The notes: generated by a model from the sequence alone, not told the origin. Counted from the stretch's first letter, positions 44,345-54,191 are shown. The stretch is DNA of 64,000 nucleotides from CAUZFZ01 sp963579025 (GCA_963579025.1 CAUZFZ010000003.1:1-64000), one strand, 5' to 3'. Made by a program: numbers and translations.

Positions 44345-44457
44345 CGTCCGCTTGAATTCCCGCCGAATTCGCACGTTGCTAGACTGGCTCCCCTGCGCCG
44401 TTTGTCGTTCGTTAGCGCGGCCAGCGTTCCGTGAAACCGCAACTTCGGGAGCCTTCC

Positions 44458-45309
44458 ATGAAACTCAGCAGACTGTTTCTCTGTCTGGCCGCCGCGGCCG
44501 TGCTGCTTACCACTCCGTCAGCGGACGCTGGCGACAAGAAAGCCAAAGTTCTGTTTGTGACTCAAAGCAAAGGGTTCACACACGGTTCTGTGCGTCGCAA
44601 GGGCGATTTGGCTCCGGCTGAGGTTGCGATGACGCAACTCGCCCAACAGACGGAGCTGTTTGAAATTAACTGCACTCAGAATGCCGCAGCCGACTTTACG
44701 AAAGAGAATCTGCAGAACTACGACATCGTGATGTTCTACACGACCGGAAACCTGGGGATCGACGAGGCTGCCTGGGAGTACTTTTTCGGCACATGGCTCA
44801 AGCAGAAGGGTCACGGTTTTCTCGGATTCCACTCAGCGACGGACACGTACAAAAACTACGAACGGTACTGGGACTTCATCGGCGGTACGTTTAACGGACA
44901 TCCGTGGGGTTCGGGCAGCAACGTGACGATCACAGTCCACGATCCCGCTCATCCGGCCATGAAAGCGTTCGGTCGGGAATTCGAATTCAAAGACGAGATT
45001 TATCGATACAAGAACTGGCAGCCGGAGAAGGTCCGAGTCCTGATGAGTCTGAACATGGGCAAATCGGCCAAGAAAGAGCCGTATCACGTGCCCGTGTCCT
45101 GGGTGAAGCAATGGGGCGAAGGCCGGATGTTCTACAACAACCTGGGCCACAACGAAGCCACCTGGCGAGACAAACGCTTCCTCGATTCAACCGAAGCCGC
45201 CATCCGCTGGGTGCTCGGCGAGGTCGACGGCGATGCGACGCCCAATCCAAAAGTTTCCGCCGCCCAGGAAGATAAGGCCAAAGCCGATACTGCGGCAGCA
45301 AAGAAGTAA
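44458..45309 (+). CDS. ThuA-like secreted protein
   Basis: The 283-residue protein has a signal peptide and a ThuA-like glutamine-amidotransferase-type fold: KVLFVTQSKGFTH near residue 30, the IVMFYTTGNL strand, GHGFLGFHSATDTYKNYERYWDFIGGTFNGHPW with HSATDT at the nucleophile-elbow position, and WVKQWGEGRMFYNNLGHNEATW. ThuA-type proteins are common in planctomycetes, often near Gfo/Idh/MocA genes, and are linked to sugar metabolism. The tail is Lys/Ala rich. A possible terminator follows at 45327-45376. Confidence 0.88.
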   Translation: MKLSRLFLCLAAAAVLLTTPSADAGDKKAKVLFVTQSKGFTHGSVRRKGDLAPAEVAMTQLAQQTELFEINCTQNAAADFTKENLQNYDIVMFYTTGNLGIDEAAWEYFFGTWLKQKGHGFLGFHSATDTYKNYERYWDFIGGTFNGHPWGSGSNVTITVHDPAHPAMKAFGREFEFKDEIYRYKNWQPEKVRVLMSLNMGKSAKKEPYHVPVSWVKQWGEGRMFYNNLGHNEATWRDKRFLDSTEAAIRWVLGEVDGDATPNPKVSAAQEDKAKADTAAAKK

Positions 45310-45326
45310 TTCAGTGGAAGACCGGA

Positions 45327-45376
45327 AGCCCCGTACGAGCGGCAGCACATGTCTGACGCCTGTCCGGGGCTCTTTT
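45327..45376 (+). terminator. Rho-independent terminator-like hairpin after ThuA gene
   Basis: AGCCCCG pairs with CGGGGCT across a 31-base loop, followed directly by CTTTTC. The stem is short and the loop long, but the T-run and position just after the stop codon fit a terminator. Confidence 0.5.
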
Positions 45377-45404
45377 CATGCCCTCGCGGCGCGACTACGC
45401 CCTC

Positions 45405-45512
45405 GTTCCCGGGCTCTGCCCGGGAACGCAATGATTTCGAGGCTCTGCCTCGCAGCAATGAACGTGAGGCGGAGCCTCACAGTCAGTGCGTTCCAAGGCA
45501 GAGCCTTGGAAC
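45405..45512. repeat. Cluster of four GTTCC/GAGGC palindromes
   Basis: Four hairpins follow one another: 45405-45427 (GTTCCCGGGC..CGGGAAC), 45439-45451 (GAGGCTCTGCCTC), 45464-45480 (GTGAGGC..GCCTCAC) and 45490-45512 (GTTCCAAGGC..GCCTTGGAAC). All share a CTCTGCC or GGCAGAG core. It lies between ThuA and hldE; the rest of that 349-base gap shows nothing else. Confidence 0.75.
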
Positions 45513-45658
45513 AAGAATAATAGCGCTGCCAGGCGACCGTCATCGGTGTATTCGAGCGGCAGAATCGTATTTGTGGGTTCACTGCAACGTGTTAGGCTTC
45601 GTCAATCTGAACCGGATGGAACCGTGTTCGCTTTGGCTGCGCGAGTCAGCGCCACACC

Positions 45659-47272
45659 ATGGATTGGAAAAGGGTCCCGGTGAATATCACTCCCGGCTCT
45701 TCCGCTTTGAGCACACTTGAAGACCTGACGTCCCGTATCGACAGTCAGCCTCCGCGGTTGCTGGTTGTCGGGGACGTCATGCTGGACCGCTACGTGCGAG
45801 GCGAGGCGAACCGACTCAGCCCTGAAGCTCCCGCACCAGTCATCGACGTTAACGACGAGTCGTGCTTTCCGGGCGGAGCCGCCAATGTCATGAACAACCT
45901 CGCGGCGCTGGGGGTTCAGGTCGTTGGCCTGTCGGTTGTCGGTGATGACGCATGTGGTCGGCAGCTTCGCGACATTCTGCAGCACAGTGGGGTCGACGTC
46001 AGTCACTTCGTGATTGAACCAGAGCGTCAGACTCCGGAAAAAATGCGAGTCCACACCGACTCACGCCAGATGATTCGGATCGATCGGGAAACGACAGATG
46101 CACTGTCCCCGACTCTGGAATCAGAACTCCTTGGCCGAGTCGACATGTCCGCCGGCGCATTCGATGCAGTCGTGCTGTGCGATTACGCCAAAGGGGTGCT
46201 GACTCCGAAGGTGCTGCAGGAGATCATTCGCCAGACGCGCGAGCAGAATATTCCAGTGTTGATCGATCCCAAGGGTGTTGACGCAACGCGCTATCACGGA
46301 GCGACCCTGATCACTCCCAACCGGGACGAAGCCGAGCGACTGGCTGGCTGCGAAACGCACACGGAAGAAACACTCGACCTGGCCGGGCGAACTCTGGTCG
46401 AGCAGACTGAAGCCCGGCACGTGGTGATTACGCTTGCCGACGATGGTATGGCGGCGTACGGAGATTCTCAGTTGCGACTTCCAGCGACCGCCTGTGAAGT
46501 TCACGACGTGAGCGGAGCTGGGGACACGTTCCTGTCTGTGATGGCGGTTGGATTTGCTTGCGGTATTCCATTCGAAACCGCCGCCGAATTATCCAGTGCC
46601 GCCGCTGCAGTGGCCGTCTCCCGGTATGGAACTGCGACCGTTACGTTGCAGGATATCGAGGCATCCCTCGCCGGATCACGCCAGTCACAAACGGCTGACC
46701 GGTCGGACGTCGGGACCATTCCGTTCCCGGAGTTTTGGCGGGTGTCGTCGTCCGCCAGCAATCTGCCGGTGCCGTCACCTGTCAATGGCCCGGAAGTCAA
46801 ACCGACGGATCGACTTCAGGCGAAAACAATCGACGAGATCGAAGTTGTTGGACACATCGCGCGCAGCGAAGGTCAGGCCGTCGTTTTTACCAATGGTTGC
46901 TTTGATCTGTTGCATCCCGGTCACGTCGAATACCTGGTGGAATCCCGACGCTGCGGTGATCTGCTGATCGTCGGACTGAATTCCGATACCAGCGTGCGCC
47001 GGCTCAAGGGACATGGCCGACCCGTACACAGCGAGCGTGACCGCGTTCGCATGCTGCTGGCACTGAGGTGCGTCGATTACGTGGTGATCTTCGAAGAAGA
47101 CACACCCACATGTGTGATCCGACGCCTCAAGCCGAATGTGCTGACCAAAGGCGGCGACTACAACGTGAGCCAGGTCGTCGGTGCGGAGCTGGTCGACGAC
47201 GTCCGCCTGATCCCCTTCGTACCCGGCCAGTCAACCACAGCCACCATCGATCGCATCCGCGAAGCCGGATAG
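45659..47272 (+). CDS. hldE: Bifunctional heptose 7-phosphate kinase / heptose 1-phosphate adenylyltransferase
   Basis: The 537-residue protein makes ADP-heptose for lipopolysaccharide core. The N-terminal ribokinase-type domain (about residues 30-340) has GGAANVMNNLAALG and the catalytic DVSGAGDTF near residues 282-290. After a variable linker the C-terminal nucleotidyltransferase domain (about 400-537) has FTNGCFDLLHPGHVEYL with the HxGH site and GGDYN. Both activities appear intact. A GTG at 45680 is an alternative start. The neighbouring transglutaminase gene is convergent. Confidence 0.93.
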   Translation: MDWKRVPVNITPGSSALSTLEDLTSRIDSQPPRLLVVGDVMLDRYVRGEANRLSPEAPAPVIDVNDESCFPGGAANVMNNLAALGVQVVGLSVVGDDACGRQLRDILQHSGVDVSHFVIEPERQTPEKMRVHTDSRQMIRIDRETTDALSPTLESELLGRVDMSAGAFDAVVLCDYAKGVLTPKVLQEIIRQTREQNIPVLIDPKGVDATRYHGATLITPNRDEAERLAGCETHTEETLDLAGRTLVEQTEARHVVITLADDGMAAYGDSQLRLPATACEVHDVSGAGDTFLSVMAVGFACGIPFETAAELSSAAAAVAVSRYGTATVTLQDIEASLAGSRQSQTADRSDVGTIPFPEFWRVSSSASNLPVPSPVNGPEVKPTDRLQAKTIDEIEVVGHIARSEGQAVVFTNGCFDLLHPGHVEYLVESRRCGDLLIVGLNSDTSVRRLKGHGRPVHSERDRVRMLLALRCVDYVVIFEEDTPTCVIRRLKPNVLTKGGDYNVSQVVGAELVDDVRLIPFVPGQSTTATIDRIREAG

Positions 47273-47308
47273 CACTCGGCTTCCATTTCAGAACACGTTG
47301 CAGTTGAG

Positions 47309-47326
47309 TCGAGTTTGTGAACTCGA
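47309..47326. terminator. Hairpin between convergent hldE and transglutaminase genes
   Basis: TCGAGTT-tgtg-AACTCGA forms a perfect seven-base-pair stem in the 58-base gap between two convergent stop codons. It may terminate both; no long T-tract is present. Confidence 0.45.
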
Positions 47327-47330
47327 ATTC

Positions 47331-49481
47331 CTACTCGGTCGATTCTGCTGATGGCTGATTCGAATCGACGCGTCTCCCGCGCAAACGCCGCGCAAGCTGC
47401 TGCCCGTCGTGGCTGATCCGATCCATCGCATCCGATGATCGAGCTGCGCCGTATCTGAGTGCGGCGTAGCCTCGATACCACGCTGCCGCCTGTCGCAGCG
47501 GGTCGTTCGGATCCGCGGACTGTGTTCCCGCCCGAGTCGCCAGTTCGTCGGCAAACGCTGTCAGCGTTTCCGCGGCAACACGCCGCCGACAGCATCTCTC
47601 AACGCTTCGATCGACAATCCGCAGAATCGCATGCAATGGTGCCAGGCTGTGGTCAACCAGTTCAGGGCTGCGATGGTCCCGGTTGCGCAGTCGTCGCTGC
47701 AACACGAACCCGGCGACGACCAGCGCCGTGCCGAACAGTCCCAGACCGACCGGGGACAACAACACCGACAAAACCAGATGCCCGATCAACCGGATGCCTT
47801 CCTGCCGCCAGCGCACGCGGAGTTGCTGAAAACGATGAGCGAGATACTCGCTCAGTTGCGACGAATCGGATTCGGCCTGTGGTTGAGGAACTCCAGAGCC
47901 TGGTGTGGATTCGACCGTCACCCAGCGACCCGTCTCCTCGTCCCAGGCTTCAACCCAGGCGTGTGCATCACGGTTCCGAGCGATCCATTCGCCGCTGAAT
48001 CGGTTCTTCCCGGTAAACACAAAACCCGTCACATACCGGCAGGGGACACCTGCCATGCGCAGCAGGATCACGGTACCTGACGCGAAGAACTCGCAGTGGG
48101 CCGCTGGCCGTTCAAGCAGGAACCATGCCACTGGATCGCCCTGCCAATTGCCTGGTACAGCTACCTCAAGACTGTAGTCGTAGCTGCTGAAGTATTCGGT
48201 CACTGAGCGGACACGGTCGGCTGTTGTCCTGCAATCCGCGAACAGGGAATCTGCCAGTCTGGAGACAGCCAGACTGGTGGTGGCCCAGGCCGGCGGTTGG
48301 CGCAACTGGTCGTCCGGGAGAAATTGGGACCGGCCAGGGTTCTGCGAACTCACGTGGATCGTGTACGGAGAGCCCGGCATTGCCTGGTGCGACTGCAGGA
48401 CAACGTGCTGGTTGGCGGTCACGTCCAGACACGCAGCCTGCAGCCAGACGGTTCCCAGCGGAGCCGGATACGATCCCGCCAGACCGTCCGATGGCCAGAC
48501 TTCGAAGGCCGACGTGCTCGCGCGGCCCACGTCACCAATGGCAAACTCCTGACCCAAATGCCGCGCTGCGGGGATTGTCGTTGCCCGCTGCTCAGACGGA
48601 GAGATCGTCCGTGTCTCCGCGCCGACGCTCCACTCATAGCTTTGATAGAACGAGAAGGCTCGGCCGCGAAAGTAGTCGGGCTGTGCGGTCGATGAAACCC
48701 GAAGCGCCACGGCTCTGGAATTCTGCGACTTCCGCAGCGACACCGACCCGATCGTCGATGAATTCGACAGTCCGACCGATTGGGGCACGAAATCGTCCAT
48801 CAGATAACGACGGACCCACAGGTCCATTTGTCGTTCGTAACGATGCAGGGCCGACGCCGAACACCACGCCATCGTGCCAACGATCGCCAGGGCGATCACC
48901 GTCGCTACCGGGCGTCCGAAACGGCCGGAGGGAGTGACCACGATGAAGCGCCGCGAGGTGTCGTAATACAGCGACGCCAGCATGGCGAACGCGACGCACG
49001 CGGCCTGAAACAGCATTCGTTCGCGAGCGTTCACTTCAACGATCGCCGTACACGCCAGCACGATGACTCCCATACCAGGAATCAGAAACGGCAGCCGGTC
49101 ATCACGACGCGTCACAAAGAAGTTCAAAGCCTGCAGCGTCAACACGAATTCGCCGACGGCCAGAGCAATCGGCTGGCTGGGAAAAAACAGGCCCGTGTAT
49201 CGCGGGTTATCCGGAAGCAGCATGTATTTGACGATAAAGAGCAGGGCCAGCATGGCGATGGCGTCGTACATTCGCTGACGTGTCAGAGCGACGCGCCAGC
49301 GGGTGAGCATGCCGGTTGCGGCACAAGCGACCGCGACGACGGGCACGGCCGGCGCATGCGAAAGCATCGCCATGGCCGCGGATTCGAGTACGACAAGCAT
49401 CAGTGCCAGCAAACGTTGCCAGCGGACACTCGGGGTACCTGGAAGGGGTTTGCCGTCGGTTTGGGACGCGGACTGACTCAC
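47331..49481 (-). CDS. Transglutaminase-like membrane protein (DUF3488-type)
   Basis: The 716-residue protein has an N-terminal block of membrane spans (residues 25-215), a periplasmic transglutaminase-like domain with C463 in AHCEFFASG and H507 in RDAHAWVEAW, one more membrane span near 560-590 and a cytoplasmic helical tail. This is the architecture of the family found next to DUF58 genes. Its start overlaps the DUF58 stop by four bases (ATGA), so the two are translationally coupled. The usual third member, a MoxR-type ATPase, is not in the window. The substrate is unknown. Confidence 0.9.
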   Translation of the reverse strand: MSQSASQTDGKPLPGTPSVRWQRLLALMLVVLESAAMAMLSHAPAVPVVAVACAATGMLTRWRVALTRQRMYDAIAMLALLFIVKYMLLPDNPRYTGLFFPSQPIALAVGEFVLTLQALNFFVTRRDDRLPFLIPGMGVIVLACTAIVEVNARERMLFQAACVAFAMLASLYYDTSRRFIVVTPSGRFGRPVATVIALAIVGTMAWCSASALHRYERQMDLWVRRYLMDDFVPQSVGLSNSSTIGSVSLRKSQNSRAVALRVSSTAQPDYFRGRAFSFYQSYEWSVGAETRTISPSEQRATTIPAARHLGQEFAIGDVGRASTSAFEVWPSDGLAGSYPAPLGTVWLQAACLDVTANQHVVLQSHQAMPGSPYTIHVSSQNPGRSQFLPDDQLRQPPAWATTSLAVSRLADSLFADCRTTADRVRSVTEYFSSYDYSLEVAVPGNWQGDPVAWFLLERPAAHCEFFASGTVILLRMAGVPCRYVTGFVFTGKNRFSGEWIARNRDAHAWVEAWDEETGRWVTVESTPGSGVPQPQAESDSSQLSEYLAHRFQQLRVRWRQEGIRLIGHLVLSVLLSPVGLGLFGTALVVAGFVLQRRLRNRDHRSPELVDHSLAPLHAILRIVDRSVERCCRRRVAAETLTAFADELATRAGTQSADPNDPLRQAAAWYRGYAALRYGAARSSDAMDRISHDGQQLARRLRGRRVDSNQPSAESTE

Positions 49482-50716
49482 AGGTCTTCGATGCCTCCGC
49501 TCTTGATCTGCTCAAGGCCGAGCTGCGTCACATCAGTATGTTCGGCGGGCAATGGTTCTGTCGTCGGGCCGTCGCGAACGATGATCAGTTTCAACTGGCA
49601 TCCAGATTCGACGATCGTTCGGGCCAGGTGTTCACGCGACGCATCCCAGTCCAGAAACACGCAGATCGCCGTGGTGATCGATGCAAGTTCGTCGGTGACG
49701 GCCGGAGCGATCGTTTCGAACGGATCGGTCCGGCATGCGTCGACTGCGGCCAGGATCTCCAGCACGTTGTCGAAATGCGCAAGCTGACGTCCCGCCCGGA
49801 ACACATACAGTTCCGGCCCGGCCGCGAAGATATCGATCAGGTGTTCGGTTGCGGACAGCGCATCAGCGATTGACGCCGACAGGCTGATCGCGGCCTCAAG
49901 TTGAGGAAATCCATCACGCGGAACACGTCTGGTGGGAATCCAAGTGTCGAGAATCAGAGCAATGCGGCAGTAGTACTCTTCCTGAAACTCGCGGACGACC
50001 GGACGTGCCAGGCGTGCCCATCCGCGGAAATCCAAACGCCGAGTCGGATCGCCCGGAACATAGTCGCGGTTCCCGATGTATTCAGGCGACTCGCCCACAT
50101 GCGAACTCAATGCCACGCCGCCCGGCTGATAACGCATCCCCATCGGGACATCGATATGCGTCAGCGGATGAAACTGCGGGATCACCGTCAGGGTGCCCAA
50201 TGGATGTCTTACAGATCCGCTCCGCATGAGGTTGAATGGAAACGTGCTGTGTGGCCGCAATTCGGGCAGCGCGTAGATGCCGCGTTTCACCGGCTGCAGT
50301 CGCAGCGGCAGCGAAACGGTCTGCTGCGGAGCAAGGCGTGAGATCACCAGGTCCGCCGTCAACAGACGTATCGAACGCGGCAGGCCAATCGCCCACAGCA
50401 TGATGTCGTACGCCGGTCGCCAACTGAGGTTCGTCAGTTGAAAGTCCGCATAAACTTCCTCGCCAGCGGTCACGCGTGACGGAAGTTGACCGCTGACGGC
50501 CAGCTGCGGGCGAAACAGCAGATTGGCCGCCCACACCACGACGTACAAAGCGAACAGCACACAGAAGACCTGATAAACCGGAATCAGGACCGTTGCCATT
50601 CCGGCCGAAGAAAACAGCACGCTCAGGAACAGAAATCGCCCCGCTGGCGTCAGCTTGAAACGCCAGAGATAGCGGCTGTATCGCAGCGTGAATGGTTTAT
50701 ACGGCTTGCGCGCCAT
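49478..50716 (-). CDS. DUF58 membrane protein
   Basis: The 412-residue protein has two adjacent N-terminal membrane helices (about residues 27-68), a beta-rich middle and the DUF58 hallmark PEYIGNRDYVPGDPTRRLDFRGWARLARPVVREFQEEYY (conserved DPTRRLDWRAWAR type). The C-terminal part resembles a VWA-like fold. DUF58 proteins are commonly encoded with MoxR ATPases and transglutaminase-like proteins; the complex is thought to support envelope assembly or chaperoning. It is coupled to the downstream transglutaminase gene and diverges from alaS. Confidence 0.9.
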   Translation of the reverse strand: MARKPYKPFTLRYSRYLWRFKLTPAGRFLFLSVLFSSAGMATVLIPVYQVFCVLFALYVVVWAANLLFRPQLAVSGQLPSRVTAGEEVYADFQLTNLSWRPAYDIMLWAIGLPRSIRLLTADLVISRLAPQQTVSLPLRLQPVKRGIYALPELRPHSTFPFNLMRSGSVRHPLGTLTVIPQFHPLTHIDVPMGMRYQPGGVALSSHVGESPEYIGNRDYVPGDPTRRLDFRGWARLARPVVREFQEEYYCRIALILDTWIPTRRVPRDGFPQLEAAISLSASIADALSATEHLIDIFAAGPELYVFRAGRQLAHFDNVLEILAAVDACRTDPFETIAPAVTDELASITTAICVFLDWDASREHLARTIVESGCQLKLIIVRDGPTTEPLPAEHTDVTQLGLEQIKSGGIEDL

Positions 50717-50865
50717 GCGAACGGGCTTTGCCTGCGCGGTGTCGGGAGATCGTTGAACACCGGAAGTCTAGCGTCTTGACGTGTGGGAACGGGCAGCTTT
50801 CCGGAGCTTTCACAGCGGACTATAGTTCGCCGCATTCTTAACCCAGAGTCCACGGAAAACCGGCA

Positions 50866-53469
50866 ATGAAGACCGACGAACTTCGCGAAAAGTACCTCGA
50901 ATTCTTCGAATCCAAAGGCTGCATCAGGCGGCCCAGCGACGTACTTGTCCCGCGTGAAGATAAGACCGTCATCTTTACGCCCGCTGGCATGAACCAGTTT
51001 AAGAATCAGTTCCTCGGAATCGGTCCACTGGATTTCACTCGGGCCACAACCTGTCAGAAATGCATCCGCACGGGAGACATCGGCAACGTCGGTGTGACGG
51101 CGTATCACCACACGTTCTTCGAGATGCTCGGCAACTTCTCGTTCGGTGATTACTTCAAGAAAGACGCCATTCACTGGGCGTGGGAGTTCCTGACCGATTC
51201 AAAGTGGCTGGGCCTTGAACCCGATCGCCTGCACGTGACCGTCTATCTGGACGACGACGAGGCGTACAACATCTGGCACGATGAAATTGGCCTGCCGCCC
51301 GACCGCGTCAAACGTGAAGACGAAGACGAAAACTTCTGGCCCGCAAGTGCCCCGTCTCAGGGCCCCAATGGCGTGTGTGGTCCATGTTCCGAAATCTACT
51401 ACACACCAGAGGGCGGCAAGGAAGTCGAAATCTGGAATCTGGTCTTTACGCAGTTCAATCGCGTCGGTGATCCGCCTGACAATCTGCGTCCGCTGCCCAA
51501 GAAAAACATCGATACCGGCATGGGCCTGGAGCGGACGGCCGCCGTCCTGCAGGGAGTTCAGAGCAATTACGAAATCGACAGCATCAGGCCGTTGTGTCAT
51601 GCCGCTGGCGAGGTCGTTGGTGTGAAGTACAACTTTGACGCCAAAGAGGGTCGCGCGTTGCGTCGCATCGTCGATCACGTCAGAGCGTGCACGTTCGCAA
51701 TTCATGAGGGCGTCGCACCTGGCAGCAATGGAGCCCCATACATCATCCGTCTGCTCTTGCGGCGCGCGTTCCTGGAAGGCTATCTGCTCGGAAAGCGGGA
51801 GCCGTTTCTGGACCAGGTCATCCCGGCAGTGATCGACGCGATGAAGGTTCCGTATCCCGAACTCGCGCAAACAGTCCGCAGTGTGAGCGACACGATTCGC
51901 GAAGAAGAAACGCAGTTCCTTGGGACAATCGATCGCGGCCTGTCCAAGTTCCAAAGGCTTGTCGAGAAAGCCAGTTCGTCTGGCGTGCTGCCGGGACATT
52001 CCGTGTTCGATCTGCATCAGACCGACGGGTTCATCCTTGATCTGACGACTGCCCTGGCAGCAGATCGCGGCCTGCAGATCGATATCGACGGTTTCCGCAA
52101 GGCCGAAGCCAAACATCGCGACCGCAGCGGTACTGGCAGTTGGGGAGTGATGGCTGCCGGCCCACTCGATGCAATTCTCAAGCAGCATGGTGACACGACA
52201 TTCCTCGCGTACGAATCAACGACGAGTGACGCGACAGTCACTGGACTTGTCAGTGACGGCGAGAATGTCACGGAAGTCACGACACCGGGAACGCAAGTGG
52301 ACGTCGTCCTCGACCGGTCTCCGTTCTATGGCGAGTCCGGTGGTCAGGTTGGCGACACGGGATCGATCCTGGCAGACAGGACTGAGTTCAAAGTGCTGGA
52401 CACACAGAAACACGGCGGGCTGATTGTGCATCGCGGGCATCTTGTCAGCGGTTCCTTGAGTGTCGGTCAGAGGGTGACGGCTGAAGTCGCCAGCGACCGC
52501 CGTGCCGGCATTCGTCGCGCCCATTCGGCCACCCACTTGCTGCATCATGCACTGCACACCGTGCTCGGTAAGCACGCCGTCCAGCGAGGTTCGAAAGTCG
52601 AAGACGACCTGCTGCGATTCGACTTCTCTCACGGAGCGGGCGTTACACATGACGAACTCGGGCAGATCGAGGACATCATCAATACCCGCATTTCTGAAGG
52701 CTCTCCCGTCAGTATTGCCCACATGAGCAAAGCGGCTGCTCAGGAAGCGGGGGCGATGATGCTGTTCGGCGAGAAGTACCCCGATGAGGTTCGAGTCGTC
52801 TCGATGGGCGACTACAGCAAGGAACTTTGCGGCGGTACGCATCTGGACAATACGGGTCAGGTCGGTCTATGCCGCATCGTCAGCGAAGAGAACGTCGCCG
52901 CCGGAGTCCGACGTATCGTTGCCAGCACCGGCAGACGAGCCTTGGATCGCATCCGCGAGAATGACGCACTGCTGAAGGAGATCGCGCAACTGGTCCGAGT
53001 CCCGCAGCAACAGGAAATCGTCCGACGGATCACGCAACTCCAGGATGAACTCCGCGAGGCGAAACAGAATCTCGCGAAACAGGCCTCGCAGTCCATCGCC
53101 GGGGCCGTCGATGAACTGGTTGCCAACGCCGAAGAAGTGGCTGGCGTGAAGATCATCACGCACCTTGCAACGGGAATCGATCGAGACGGTTTGCGCGAAC
53201 TGGCCGATCAGCTTCGCTCGAAAGCCGGAACGGCGGCCATTCTGCTGGGCGCGGAAATCGACGGCAAAGTCGCACTGCTGGCAGCCGTGACAAAAGACGT
53301 CATCGGCAAGGGAGCAAAGGCGGGTGACTGTGTCCGCGAGGCAGCCAAAGCAGTCGGAGGCGGCGGAGGAGGTCGACCCGATATGGCCGAAGCGGGTGGC
53401 AAGAACTGCGACAAGCTGCCCGACGCACTGCAGGTTGGAGCCGACGTCTATCGCAAGGCATTGCAATAG
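50866..53469 (+). CDS. alaS: Alanyl-tRNA synthetase
   Basis: The 867-residue enzyme charges tRNA-Ala. Class II aminoacylation signatures are visible (FTPAGMNQFKNQFLG, TTCQKCIRTGDIGNVG, FFEMLGNFSFGDYFK, NIDTGMGLERTA), the editing domain has HSATHLLHHALH and the zinc-site ELCGGTH with its Cys and His, and the C-Ala domain ends with a glycine-rich GGGGGGRPDMAEAGGK. Length matches the family. It diverges from the DUF58 gene across a 149-base gap. Downstream lies the damaged mobile-element region. Confidence 0.96.
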   Translation: MKTDELREKYLEFFESKGCIRRPSDVLVPREDKTVIFTPAGMNQFKNQFLGIGPLDFTRATTCQKCIRTGDIGNVGVTAYHHTFFEMLGNFSFGDYFKKDAIHWAWEFLTDSKWLGLEPDRLHVTVYLDDDEAYNIWHDEIGLPPDRVKREDEDENFWPASAPSQGPNGVCGPCSEIYYTPEGGKEVEIWNLVFTQFNRVGDPPDNLRPLPKKNIDTGMGLERTAAVLQGVQSNYEIDSIRPLCHAAGEVVGVKYNFDAKEGRALRRIVDHVRACTFAIHEGVAPGSNGAPYIIRLLLRRAFLEGYLLGKREPFLDQVIPAVIDAMKVPYPELAQTVRSVSDTIREEETQFLGTIDRGLSKFQRLVEKASSSGVLPGHSVFDLHQTDGFILDLTTALAADRGLQIDIDGFRKAEAKHRDRSGTGSWGVMAAGPLDAILKQHGDTTFLAYESTTSDATVTGLVSDGENVTEVTTPGTQVDVVLDRSPFYGESGGQVGDTGSILADRTEFKVLDTQKHGGLIVHRGHLVSGSLSVGQRVTAEVASDRRAGIRRAHSATHLLHHALHTVLGKHAVQRGSKVEDDLLRFDFSHGAGVTHDELGQIEDIINTRISEGSPVSIAHMSKAAAQEAGAMMLFGEKYPDEVRVVSMGDYSKELCGGTHLDNTGQVGLCRIVSEENVAAGVRRIVASTGRRALDRIRENDALLKEIAQLVRVPQQQEIVRRITQLQDELREAKQNLAKQASQSIAGAVDELVANAEEVAGVKIITHLATGIDRDGLRELADQLRSKAGTAAILLGAEIDGKVALLAAVTKDVIGKGAKAGDCVREAAKAVGGGGGGRPDMAEAGGKNCDKLPDALQVGADVYRKALQ

Positions 53470-53719
53470 AGCTCGATTCCGCTTCGATTCGGACGTTGCC
53501 GCGAAATTCGTGGCAACTGCGGTCAACGAGAGATGTTCATTCGGCGTATCAGTCCGGCGACAATTCTGCCGCCGTGCCTGTGCGAGCAGGCCGGTCTGGG
53601 TAACGGACCGCGACGAGTGCTGTCGTCGCTGAGCGGACTGGACCTGATGGATGTCGTACTGCCGACCCGCCAGGACGTGGAAATCCGCCGCCGCTGCCTC
53701 TCAACGCCGAACGAGAACC

Positions 53720-54062
53720 AGCAGCACGCGACGGTGTTCGGTCGGCACACGGTCTCCATAGTGGTCAGGTACGCGGCTCCATACGTCGCGCACACCTCAC
53801 CCAGTGTGGGCACGGTGTGTCAGGGCGACGGCACGTCGGGCAGCCGCATCACCCCGTTGATCTTCTGCACGGCCTGTTCCTGACCATGATTCGTCAGATG
53901 CAGATACCGGGCCGTCGTCTTCAGCGAGGTGTGGCCGAGATACTGCTGTGACTGCCTGAGATTGATACCGGCCTTCAGCAAGTGCGTCGCGTGACTGTGA
54001 CGCAGGCAGTGCACACTGATCCGGCGTGTGAGCTGCGGTTTTTCCATGCAGAAACCGCACAA
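53720..54062 (-). pseudogene. IS91-like element remnant: integrase C-terminus plus transposase start
   Basis: On the minus strand 54062-53820 encodes the last 80 residues of a tyrosine recombinase, with the catalytic Arg in HCLRHSHATHLL, His in LGHTS and the Tyr nucleophile in TARYLHLT. Directly after its stop a second frame starts with TLGEVCATYGAAYLT and continues, after a one-base frameshift, with HYGDRVPTEHRRVLL, the N-terminal pattern of IS91-family Y2 transposases. An integrase gene followed by tnpA is a known IS91-type arrangement. The rest of both genes is missing, so the element is dead. Confidence 0.65.
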
Positions 54063-54191
54063 CAGTGCGGCTTGGAACTCGAAGATCTGGCCGCGAGTGG
54101 TGATCTGACCTCTGCCCCGGAACTGTTCGAACGATTCAAGTCGGAAGTCGAACAGGTGCTGCCGGTCCTGCAGCGTTTCGTCGACACCGGC
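54051..54191 (+). pseudogene. Hpt-domain C-terminal fragment
   Basis: Read on the plus strand, this stretch encodes about 47 residues including LELEDLAASGDLTSAPELF and SEVEQVLPVLQRFVD, the usual end of a histidine phosphotransfer domain. No start or remaining domains exist; the left boundary abuts the integrase remnant. The signalling genes immediately to the right suggest that the fragment is the end of a hybrid sensor kinase that once headed the cluster. Confidence 0.55.

Noticed and set aside
45388..45530. CRISPR array in the hairpin cluster
   Set aside because: The units are different palindromes of different length with no regular spacers and no cas genes nearby.
48780..49787. A 335-codon plus-strand frame opposite the transglutaminase and DUF58 genes
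   Set aside because: It crosses the ATGA overlap of two well-supported genes and is rich in Arg/His/Gln with no domain signature.
51199..52188. A 329-codon minus-strand frame opposite alaS
   Set aside because: alaS is complete with all synthetase motifs; the opposite frame has no motif and is a shadow.
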